Of a stretch of 64,000 bases of DNA, positions 55,601-62,439 are shown one piece after another. A model generated the notes under the pieces. That model was not told the DNA's origin. It searched no databases and was given only the letters and a program-made list of their open reading frames with translations. Made by a program: the position numbers and the translations under genes. Numbering within the stretch: the first letter of the stretch is position 1; the number at the start of each line of letters is the position of its first letter. Source of the DNA: Arion vulgaris (taxonomy: Eukaryota > Mollusca > Gastropoda > Stylommatophora > Arionidae); the NCBI GenBank assembly GCA_020796225.1, contig CM036765.1, positions 30,408,066 through 30,472,065 on the forward strand. The letters are read 5' to 3'.

Positions 55601-56668
55601 AGTAGATATGTTGGGTATGCTCTGATAAGAAATGATCAAAGAACAACAAAGCAAGCATTGAATGAGACAAAGGTTAAAGAAGAAAGGACGTCCTAAGGAA
55701 ACTCTGAAACGAAATGTACTGAGAAATATCGGACTCAATTTGATAGAAGAGATTGAACGAGTTGCCCATGGGAACGCAAGAGAGAGAGAGAGAAGAAAGG
55801 GAACGCAAGAGAACGAGTTGCCCAGAATACAGCGTATAGAGAAATTACTTGCCGGCTACACGTAGCGTTTACGGGTACGAGAGAAATATAATAATTATTA
55901 TTTAGTCCATATATGACCCGCATTAAGTCATCTTGATAATCAACTACTGTACAATCTCTTCTGATCCCATTCGCTCTTTAGAGCTGGCATATTGGCAGGC
56001 AGCACTGTTTAAGATGACTCAAAGTCCTAATTGACTAATTCCCCAATGACTAATTCAGTATATATTGAAATATCAATGTACCAGGAGGTTAAACATTTTT
56101 TAAATAACGGAATAAAAGGGTTTAAAGGGTTTCAAAGCCGAAAGATTGACTTCATTGCGCCGGGTTTTACCCCACACGGCAGAAATGGCACGCCACCTGC
56201 CGAGAGTATTGCACAAAGCACGAACTCCGTAGCTCCGTAGAACAGTATGGCATGGTCCGGACTCGAACTCACGACCTTCGACCCACAAGGCAAAGGACCA
56301 CTTAGCCACATAGACCCCCACAGAGAACTATAGGGTTAAGCATATATCATGATTACAATAAGTAAACAAATAGACCATGTCGTATTTGCTTTTATCTACA
56401 GCAGACGTGAGATAATAAATAAGTTGTTGATGCAGAATTGACAAAAATTGCTCACCTCATCACAGGCGAAACATCTTGGGTACAGCTGGTCTGCATAATG
56501 TCTCTCACAATAGATTCTGCCCTTTTTGTTGAAATAGATCATATCAACTAAAAGTTGCCTGCAGGTAAAGCATATAAAACATCCGGGGTGCCAACACTCA
56601 CCGGGAACCTTGCTGGCGATCACGGCTGGACTTCCCATCTCCATCTTTTTTTGACAGCTATTGCAGCC
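46488..56668 (-). CDS. TES: Testin-like PET/LIM protein, C-terminal part (LIM1-LIM2-LIM3), 4 exons
   Basis: Testin-family proteins carry a PET domain and three LIM zinc-binding domains and act at focal adhesions and actin structures. Exons, in transcription order: 56668-56456, 52891-52733, 49323-49232, 46626-46488 (stop TAA 46490-46488). All junctions are AG/GT with matching phases. LIM1 has CNSC, WHPGC, CFTC and CERH; LIM2 has CFAC, WHVHHFCC and CVNC; LIM3 has CNTC, WHACPHCF, CHSC and CGINC. LVDMIYF in LIM1, the EYTQAE segment in LIM2 and the stop 14 residues after the last zinc ligand favour testin over prickle, which has a long C-terminus. The PET domain must lie further upstream (above 56668) and was not found in the window. 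Limpet- or prickle-like relatives remain possible. Confidence 0.88.
46758..46925 (+). mobile_element. tRNA-like SINE (SINE-E)
   Basis: A-box-like tagcttaagcggtag and B-box-like gattcaaactctg, followed by a body with gaccccaccgttcagaaagc. It lies in the last intron of the testin-like gene. A diverged minus copy is at 50030-50110 (ggttcaaactcc). Confidence 0.55.
46990..47620 (+). mobile_element. LINE fragment with RNase H domain
   Basis: Reads [47 protein letters not shown] and YCPGHAGVYGNERADRFAS. The RNase H residues Glu (in MRMEVE), Asp (SDSQ) and the HAG..GNE.AD block are visible; the first DGS is missing. Further on, in other frames: FGVTRCTSRTGCLRC and MHTLRYLLEETEHLWVC. It is 5' truncated and lies in a testin-like intron. 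Confidence 0.8.
47630..48425. other. No recognised gene
   Basis: AT-rich intron sequence. Several short frames, none recognised. Confidence 0.3.
48428..48655 (+). mobile_element. tRNA-derived SINE (SINE-D)
   Basis: Head ggggtctctttggctaagcc, B-box-like ggatttgaatccgatctc, body ggcacctaggattgttgctg and acaggtggcttgtcacttct. The minus copies at 53596 and 56110 share all parts. Confidence 0.7.
48660..49080 (-). mobile_element. LINE 3' end (RNase H family)
   Basis: The minus strand reads REGHLYGEETNKTVSRLSGK, then KIFRFRTRYCGLSAHFHQMG, STTCICGTPAQSPENILQDC and SSFASVRMEI. This is the CCHC-like C-terminus of LINEs that carry RNase H. It lies just downstream of the third testin-like exon in transcription direction. 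Confidence 0.7.
49232..49323 (-). CDS. TES: Testin-like exon: LIM3, first half
   Basis: The acceptor cacccacag precedes 49323 and the donor GTAAGT follows 49232. 92 bp, phase 0 to 2. It reads ICNTCQRPITADAPGVTHGD, then LHWHACPHCF. The W-H-A-x-x-x-C-F spacing is that of the third LIM of testin and prickle. The exon is too short to stand out as an open frame. Confidence 0.9.
49560..49680. mobile_element. Half of a TTAA MITE
   Basis: ttaactctttccgttaattc and aattcaagggaggtaaaaaa match the left half of 6419-6720. The right terminus is absent. Confidence 0.5.
49700..49956. mobile_element. 257-bp mariner-like MITE
   Basis: Inverted ends CAGGGTGTTCAAGATAATAG and CAGGGTGTTCAAGATTAAAG, with GCAGCC continuing on both sides (about 25 bp, two or three mismatches). 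TA follows the right end; the left is CA within a (ta/ca) tract. No coding is inside. Confidence 0.7.
49958..50010. repeat. (TA)n microsatellite with perfect palindrome
   Basis: taatcaggta, a (ta)n centre, and tacctgatta form an uninterrupted palindrome flanked by more (ta)n. Confidence 0.85.
50405..51060 (+). mobile_element. LINE 3' end with RNase H domain
   Basis: Reads MVFLTDSLSAIQALEAKSAD, stop, then IHLQWISSHCGTAGNESANV, LAKEGGAKEQI, and the C-terminus TQHTLIRLGISQTALCQCQQ, AEQTPEHVLQDCPLLGKLRS. RNase H (TDS, HCG..GNE.A) is followed by the zinc-knuckle-like C.C....EHVL..CP motif. Only two stops make it one of the better preserved LINE ends here. Confidence 0.85.
51070..52680. other. Intron of testin-like gene, mostly unrecognised
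   Basis: Contains two reversed pieces of the dispersed repeat (51545-51620, 51775-51845), a short LINE piece at 51865-51945 (tatgaattcaggagtagtca), and a (ct)n microsatellite at 52345-52361. No gene was seen. Confidence 0.4.
52733..52891 (-). CDS. TES: Testin-like exon: rest of LIM2
   Basis: The acceptor atatttcag precedes 52891 and the donor GTGAGA follows 52733. 159 bp, phase 0 to 0. It reads IIFSREYTQAEGCSWHVHHF, CCWYCDAVLAGQRYIAKDNN and PYCVNCFDKLFSK, continuing the CFACDE of the previous exon. Confidence 0.93.
53244..53409. mobile_element. 166-bp hAT-type MITE
   Basis: Perfect 14-bp inverted ends CAGTGGCGGCTCGT. 8-bp flanks CTTATACC (53236-53243) and CTTATTCC (53410-53417), one mismatch. 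Eight-base duplication with CAGTG ends fits hAT. Confidence 0.8.
53596..53823 (-). mobile_element. SINE-D copy
   Basis: The minus head reads gggggtctcaatggcgaagt, B-box gtgagttcgaatctggatc, body ttggtgccgggactacaaag, ending near gatgtcaatccattgcc. Confidence 0.75.
54168..54417 (+). mobile_element. SINE-A copy with target duplication
   Basis: Exact 11-bp duplication AGATACTGCAT at 54157-54167 and 54418-54428. Confidence 0.9.
54438..55385 (-). mobile_element. SINE-B copy interrupted by a hAT element
   Basis: SINE-B sequence is continuous from 54438 to 54612 and from 55290 to 55385 once the 677-bp insertion and one 8-bp duplicate are removed. Confidence 0.85.
54613..55289 (-). mobile_element. 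Internally deleted hAT transposon
   Basis: Inverted ends CAGTGCCGGATTAG and CAGCGCCGGATTAG. Exact 8-bp duplication CCTAGGCC (54605-54612, 55290-55297). The minus strand keeps only the hAT dimerisation segment: FPNIEIVLLIYLSLMITNCS, GERSFSTLKRIKSKLKNMMG, QDRLNNLTLMNFE. The ERSFS.LK.IKS motif is diagnostic. The zinc finger and catalytic core are absent, so it is non-autonomous. Confidence 0.9.
55390..55680 (+). repeat. 90-99 bp tandem repeat (3 copies) derived from LINE tail
   Basis: Three units containing gagatagagtagatatgttg and gatcaaagaaccacaaagca. The part gcaagcattgaagtgggaga matches the KQALKWE coding of the LINE family at 1-210, so the unit came from ORF2. Confidence 0.85.
55655..55865 (+). 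mobile_element. LINE ORF2 C-terminal remnant
   Basis: Reads KKKGRPKETLKRNVLRNIGL, then NLIEEIERVAHGN, RERERRKGTQENELPRIQ and IEKLLAGYT, stop. It is joined directly to the tandem repeat at its left. Confidence 0.65.
56110..56322 (-). mobile_element. SINE-D copy
   Basis: The minus head reads gggggtctatgtggctaagt, B-box gtgagttcgagtccgg, body acggagttcgtgctttgtgc and cggcaggtggcgtgccattt. It is only 130 bp beyond the LIM1 exon. Confidence 0.78.
56456..56668 (-). CDS. TES: Testin-like exon: LIM1 and start of LIM2
   Basis: The acceptor tttgtag precedes 56668 and the donor GTGAGC follows 56456. 213 bp, phase 0 to 0. It reads GCNSCQKKMEMGSPAVIASK, CWHPGCFICFTCRQLLVDMI and YCERHYADQLYPRCFACDE. All eight LIM1 zinc ligands are present. 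Confidence 0.93.
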
Positions 56669-56769
56669 CTACAAATCACAAACATACACACACACATATT
56701 TAATGTAGTTTAAACAGAACACACACACACACACACCCATTACAAGTACGTTTCACTATCGTTTTATGC

Positions 56770-57110
56770 AATCATTTTCTCATGCTCAGAAGATCAAACA
56801 GAGAAATGCATTGTTTCAATTCAAACAGCGATCTTCTTCTTCTGCGATCAACTTCTGCTATACAAACTACCCCGGTATGTGTCATAAACAGGGCGGTGCG
56901 TTTCAAGACTTCACCTGTCCCCCATAGTTTGTTTTGAAGGGTTGTTTCTGTTGGCCAGATTTCCATCTCACACTGCTCAGACTGGGACAGTCTTGCAGGA
57001 TATGTTCTTTTGACTGCGTTGGTGCTCCACATGTGCAGGCAGCCGACTCCTGAGACCCATTCTATGGAGGTGTGCTCTGAGACCGCAGTGTTCCAAATCT
57101 CCATTAAGGA
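56770..57110 (-). mobile_element. LINE 3' end (RNase H family)
   Basis: Minus frames read ESAACTCGAPTQSKEHILQD, CPSLSSVRWKSGQQK, and, shifted, TLQNKLWGTGEVLKRTALFM. Same family as 48660 and 43870. Confidence 0.65.
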
Positions 57111-57176
57111 GACATGTAATATATATTTTCATCTTTCTCTCTCTCTCTCTCCCCCCCTTCCCGGCATCGCTTGCTA

Positions 57177-57219
<43 letters not shown>

Positions 57220-58005
57220 GCTATCTTTCTCAGTCACTTTAATATATGTTTCCATCTTTCTATCCCTATATTTACTCTATACGTCATTCAATAAAAAAAA
57301 AACCTTGGCTGTAATGGACGCCAAGATAAATATGGCATTACACAAGATAGCAAACATGAAAATTACTCTCATCTTCACACAGCAAGTACAAAACTATAAT
57401 GTCAAGGGAAGGGTGTTTAGGGGAAAAAGAAATTGTATAAAGTATTACTGTTTTGCCTAAATTGTTGTACCGTTTACCACAGATGTAAATGCGAGCATGT
57501 CGGAATGAAAACAAGCTAAATGTATCGCATTCGTTTAGCTGTATATTCCGTTTTGGTAGTAACTATTAAGTCTCGCGCTATTGCGCGTGCACTCTAGGAT
57601 TGTTTATTTGATGGGCTCCCTGGATATCCGACCTCAGATTACAAGTGATAAGTAAAACAGGGTACAGACGATGCAGTTCATGAATCAGGATGACGTGTTG
57701 TCTGTCAGAAGTTGAAAGGTCACAGTTATGACTAATGCGAGATAAGTGTGAGCGTTTAACATTAGACATGCTTAATTTTATATAAAATGAGCACTGGCAA
57801 GACATGCATAGTTTTATACTAATAGCAATAACTCTGAGTATTTATAATTGTTCCTTCTGAGGCTGTTCCGTCCTAGTTAAAGCACTATAGGTATCTCGAA
57901 CTGAACAGTTCACATGACAGCATGACGCGGGTCTTCATCACACATTTTGATCTTGATAGATTTGTGGACACCAGTAACAACTGCGTCAGCTCAGAATCTC
58001 ACAAT
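57111..58005. other. Microsatellites and unrecognised DNA
   Basis: (ct)n at 57135-57151 and (ta)n at 57182-57216. A 75-codon minus frame at 57578-57805 has no recognised motif. If the testin-like gene continues, its upstream intron covers this region. Confidence 0.35.
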
Positions 58006-58009
58006 CAAA

Positions 58010-58390
58010 GATGCCGACACATGTCCATTTGTGAACAAGTTAATTGTTTACTTAAAGGGTCATCTTCATCGCACAACGAACATGTCGATAGTTGATCCAA
58101 TCTTCTCCTAAGCATGTATTTCAGTGTGTTTAGACTAACAACTCCCATTATGTACTGGTTGACATATCTACTGTGGTTTCTCTCATGTCTTGCCGCACCT
58201 ATCGGTATACACAACTTGCGAAACCGAGATAGAGAATACTCTTTATCTTCTTTGAAATCTTCAGAACGTATGTTTTGTCTTAGAGCATTGATGATATCGC
58301 TTTTGTCCATAGAAGGCCCATTCTTGATCGCAGCATTGCTCGTCAGTGCATTCGCTCTCTCATTGTCGACAAATAATGATTTCCAATAAG
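58010..58390 (-). mobile_element. LINE C-terminal fragment
   Basis: The minus strand reads [60 protein letters not shown] and LSTCSLCDEDD. It resembles the region after RNase H at 11010 and 47500 (NTLKYML, LRYLLEE). Confidence 0.5.
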
Positions 58391-59004
58391 CTCACAAAGG
58401 ATTTTTAGAGTTAATGAGACTAAAATGTATGATTTCTCAAATTTCGATCTATTTAAGCACTTCTCTTTCCCCTTCTAATTGTTTAACTAATTGTTTAGGA
58501 ATTTTCTTCTCTTTTCATGACACACGCCATAAACTTGATTCTTCTCTGTTTGCTTATTGTCCACGTTTTCGCTTCATACAACATCTTCTTGATCTTCTTC
58601 CAACATTTTCAGATGTCGAATTGTATAATTCTAAAGTAATTGGTAGTCAACCGGATTATTTCTATGTACATCTCCATAGAACTTGTCTTGGACTAATATA
58701 GTGAAACATGTACAAACAAAGTACTATAGTTTTACAAAATACAGAAACAGTGACGATAAACAGCAACGTTTCGGCCAACAAGGCCTTTATCAAGCAAACG
58801 AACAAACAGGAGTGACAAATTAAAATGAAACACAAATGGACGACCAAATACAAACGTATCCAAGGAAAATCTGGAATAAAAACGAATAACGAAATAAATG
58901 TAACACAAAAAACACACATAAAAACTAGAAATAGAACGGAAAAGAAACAATGAAACATCTAGTAAATATATAACTTGAATACATGCAACATATACCCATA
59001 TAGA

Positions 59005-60265
59005 TTACAAAGCATGGGAAGAGAAAGTACTAAGAAGCATAAGAATGTAATACGTTGAGCCGCGTGGTCGCAAGGTACCATACAAAGAAATCAACCGATT
59101 CTCCAGAGCAAATCGACTACGATCATCAGAGGAACATGATCGGATGGCTGTGACCTGGACATCGCAAGCTCCTGAATGGCCAGTATCATTGAAATGGGTA
59201 GCTACAGGGGTCACAGAGCATTGGCGTATATCGCGCAAGTGTTGGGCGAATCGGTCAGTGAGTCTCCTGCCGGTTTCCCCAATATAGGCCTTGTTGCACC
59301 GCTGGCAGATAATGGCATAGACAATATTACGGGACTCGCACGTGAAACTGTCTTCAACAACGAACGTGGCTTTTGGAAAAGACACCGTGTGGGTCTGTAT
59401 TACATAAGCACAAGTGTTGCAGCGCCGACGGCCACACTGGATGGTGCCAAAATGACTCTGGATATTAGGCTTGAGGCGACTGTGAACCAACATATCCTTA
59501 AGGCTTCTGTCCCGTCTGTACGCCACCAAAGGATAGTGTTGGAAGATTGAACGTGTATCAGGATCAGACTGAAGAATGGAGAGATGACGGAATAAGACTT
59601 TCTTCACAAGGGAACTATGAGGGTGGAAAGTTAAGACAAGTTTCACCCTGTCAGAATTGGAAGTTCTATGCTGGTTAGAGAGAGCCTCCTGGCGAGAAAT
59701 TTGCTGAACGCGCCGCATAGCAGAAGCAAGCACCTTATCCGGGTATAAGCGCTTACGAAAGAAATCCAGCATCTCGTGAGCTCTATCGAGAAAATCGTCG
59801 TCCTCGCTACAGAGTCGACGAAGGCGCAAGAGTTGAGAGAATGGTAAAGAGTCACGACAAGCCTGGGAATGGGAAGAGGTATAAAGAAGAAAACTATGTG
59901 CATCAGTAGGCTTGTAGTATACTGATGTAGTGATGGTGGATAGGCTGATAGTGATAGTGATGTCAAGAAAGTTGACACAAGAGGTAGAGATGTGAGATGT
60001 AAACCGAATAGCCGGATTGAAGACATTAATGAAATTAATGAAGCGTGACAAATCGGCTTCAGGCATATCGGTAATGCCAATACAATCATCAATGTATCTA
60101 TGATACACAGACGGAAGAGGGCCATCATAGGAATTCCATACTAGGTGCTCAAGATGACCCATGAATAGACAAGCATAACTGGGTCCCATTTTAGTACCCA
60201 TGGCGACCCCACTGATCTGCTTAAAGAACTGGTCATTGAACTGAAAGGAGTTGAGAGTTAGAACT
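59005..60265 (-). pseudogene. Penelope-like RT (C-terminal part) with GIY-YIG endonuclease
   Basis: An open minus frame from about 60265. RT blocks: FFKQISGVAMGTKMGPSYAC, YHRYIDDCIGITDMPEADLS (catalytic YIDD), SCVNFLDITITISL. A linker with a CX4CX2C cluster (CGRRRCNTCAYV) follows, then the GIY-YIG nuclease: RNIVYAIICQRCNKAYIGET, GRRLTDRFAQHLRDIRQ, FALENRLISLYGTL (the conserved Glu region). RT blocks before GTKMGP are missing. A one-base deletion after LRPRG (ccgcg-tgg against cgcggg in the inverted copy) changes the last residues. Confidence 0.9.
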
Positions 60266-60809
60266 AGTTCTGCATTTCAATGATACTGGCCATTCAGGAG
60301 CTTGCGATGTCCAGGTCACAGCCATCCGATCATGTTCCTCTGATGATCGTAGTCGATTTGCTCTGGAGAATCGGTTGATTTCTTTGTATGGTACCTTGCG
60401 ACCACGCGGGCTCAACGTATTACATTCTTATGCTTCTTAGTACTTTCTCTTCCCATGCTTTGTAATCTATATGGGTATATGTTGCATGTATTCAAGTTAT
60501 ATATTTACTAGATGTTTCATTGTTTCTTTTCCGTTCTATTTCTAGTTTTTATGTGTGTTTTTGTGTTACATTTATTTCGTTATTCGTTTTTATTCCAGAT
60601 TTTCCTTGGATACGTTTGTATTTGGTCGTCCATTTGTGTTTCATTTTAATTTGTCACTCCTGTTTGTTCGTTTGCTTGATAAAGGCCTTGTTGGCCGAAA
60701 CGTTGCTGTTTATCGTCACTGTTTCTGTATTTTGTAAAACTATAGTACTTTGTTTGTACATGTTTCACTATTTACCAAGTTTTACTGCAGTCTTCTCCCT
60801 ATTTCGATA
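60266..60809 (+). mobile_element. Inverted Penelope-like C-terminus and tail
   Basis: The plus strand reads HFNDTGHSGACDVQVTAIRS, SRFALENRLISLYGTLRPRG, LNVLHSYAS, stop, then the tail including ttgataaaggcc...ggccgaaacg (60676-60702). It ends tttactgcag...atttcgatat, 44 bp further than the minus copy. Confidence 0.88.
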
Positions 60810-61059
60810 TTGGACTAATATAGGGGCTGGCCAAGTGTGTTTCTCTGTTCGTTGTATGTTGGACACTTTCAGGGTGCGTGTCTCTGTCAGCTTGCTGGTT
60901 TCCACATGTGCATGTATATGTCAGATCTTGTACTTGTTGAACATATGGTACTTCAGCTTATTGCTCCCAGTTCGTAGTCGGAAGATGACAACCTGTTTTC
61001 TATGGAGTTGGTAGTAGGCAGCATCTTTTTGTTGACCTGTGTGATTTCTCACCACTTTG

Positions 61060-61500
61060 TTTTCTCGTCATCATCATCAGGTGCCGTGTCGGCTGGCGTA
61101 CGCGATCATGGATCTCCACAAATCTCTGTCTCGGGTGTTTACTATCATCTCAGAGGCTGACGCTCGTCCGTGTCATGAAGTCAGGCTATCCAAAATCTCT
61201 CTGTCTTCCTCTGCCTCGTCTTCCCTCAATTTTACCAGTTGTTACAAAGTGTACTTACAAGGAGAACTGCCCTTCTCATCACATGCCCAAAAATGACGAC
61301 TGCCTCTTTCTTATATTGATGATAAGCTTTCTCGGTGTTTTTACCTCATTCAACACCTCTACATTAGTCATTTTAGCAGTCCATGTGATTCTCATCATTC
61401 TTCTGTAAAACCACATCTCTATGGCCCTCGGAGATTTTTCGGTCTGTTTGCTTATTGTCCATGACTCGTATCTGTATGTCAGTATTGGTTCTATTTTTTT
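61060..61500 (-). mobile_element. LINE ORF2 thumb/C-terminal fragment
   Basis: The minus strand reads WFYRRMMRITWTAKMTNVEV, LNEVKTPRKLIINIRKRQS. It is about 85 percent like 29225-29720 by eye. Confidence 0.75.
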
Positions 61501-61509
61501 CTTGTAAGC

Positions 61510-62240
61510 ACCTGTTTATCCTTGCCCAACCCCCTCCCATTTGTCAGACTGGTGTTTGTATGTGGACAACGATATTAGAATGATATAGAAGGCAATGAGA
61601 GTAAGAAGCTACAGAAGAGAATGTTGCTTTACAAGACAACAGGAGCATTATTATATAAAAGACAATATAAGATTGCTGTAAATGAAAGCAATAAGAAAAG
61701 GTTAATGTAGAAGATTATGTGAAAGATGCTCTATAGAACAACGAAAGAAGGAAACTAGAGAAGACATTAAGAAGCTGTAGTAGACAATGAGAAAAGAATG
61801 TTATAAAAAATAATAATATATAAAAGCTATATAAGACAACAGGAGAAGACTGAATAGAAATGATAGAAAATCTAAAAAAAGCAGGATAAAGAATGTAATG
61901 ATAATAATGAAAATAATTTAATAAATATTAATCCCCAATGCATTTTCGTCCTACATGAAACATCGATAAACAATATCTGACAACAGAACATTAAGCTTTT
62001 GTGGAAACCAAGAACCTGCCTGTTAAATACCCCCTTGGTCTTGTCTTTCACCAGCGTGAGCAGAAGACAGCTTCTAGTGTGTTAGATGATTTAATTATAC
62101 GGAACCACAATGCAGGGCTATAGAAAAGGAGCATATTTACAGGTCTAATGTAAACAAAAGCTGTCAACAAGAACGCTGTGCTCCTCAGTCATGTTACTTT
62201 GCTTTTAAAGAAACGCTTCCCCTATCTGTACTACCTTCGC
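61510..62240. other. AT-rich DNA, no recognised gene
   Basis: 61560-61920 is purine-rich with repeated gaagct/aatga/aaga words (for example agaagctacagaagagaatg), possibly a very degenerate tandem repeat. Confidence 0.3.
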
Positions 62241-62244
62241 TGTC

Positions 62245-62420
62245 TACTTACTATTTACTTACTTATTCCTTCGTTCCTCGCGGAGCATAGGACCTCAACA
62301 GTTGTTTGCCACTTTTCCGGGTCTCTGACTGTTTTCTTTATGGCCTCCCAGGACAGTCCAGCATCTCTCAGTTCCTCAAGAATACTCCGTCTCCAGGTCT
62401 GTTTAGGCGTTCCTTTGGGG
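62245..62420 (-). mobile_element. LINE ORF2 C-terminus
   Basis: The minus strand reads RTPKQTWRRSILEELRDAGL, SWEAIKKTVRDPEKWQTTVE, VLCSARNEGIS, stop. The WRRS..EL and DP.KW motifs are those of LINE tails. A family separate from the others here. Confidence 0.75.
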
Positions 62421-62439
62421 CTAAAAGCGCAAGGAAAGA

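Larger units (their letters stand above)
58702..60809 (-). mobile_element. Penelope-like element with inverted second tail
   Basis: Exact 14-bp duplication TTGGACTAATATAG at 58688-58701 and 60810-60823. The minus part (60265-58702) has the RT end and GIY-YIG nuclease plus tail. The plus part (60266-60809) is a second copy of the C-terminus and tail in opposite orientation. Partial inverted copies at the 5' side are known for Penelope-like elements. Confidence 0.9.

Noticed and set aside
57578..57805. Possible PET-domain exon of the testin-like gene
   Set aside because: The frame lacks PET-domain motifs and plausible splice phases, so I could not support it.
60520..61014. A 164-codon plus-strand hydrophobic frame
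   Set aside because: It lies in the non-coding tail of the Penelope-like element. The same frame recurs at 34986 and 35239 only because those are copies of the tail.
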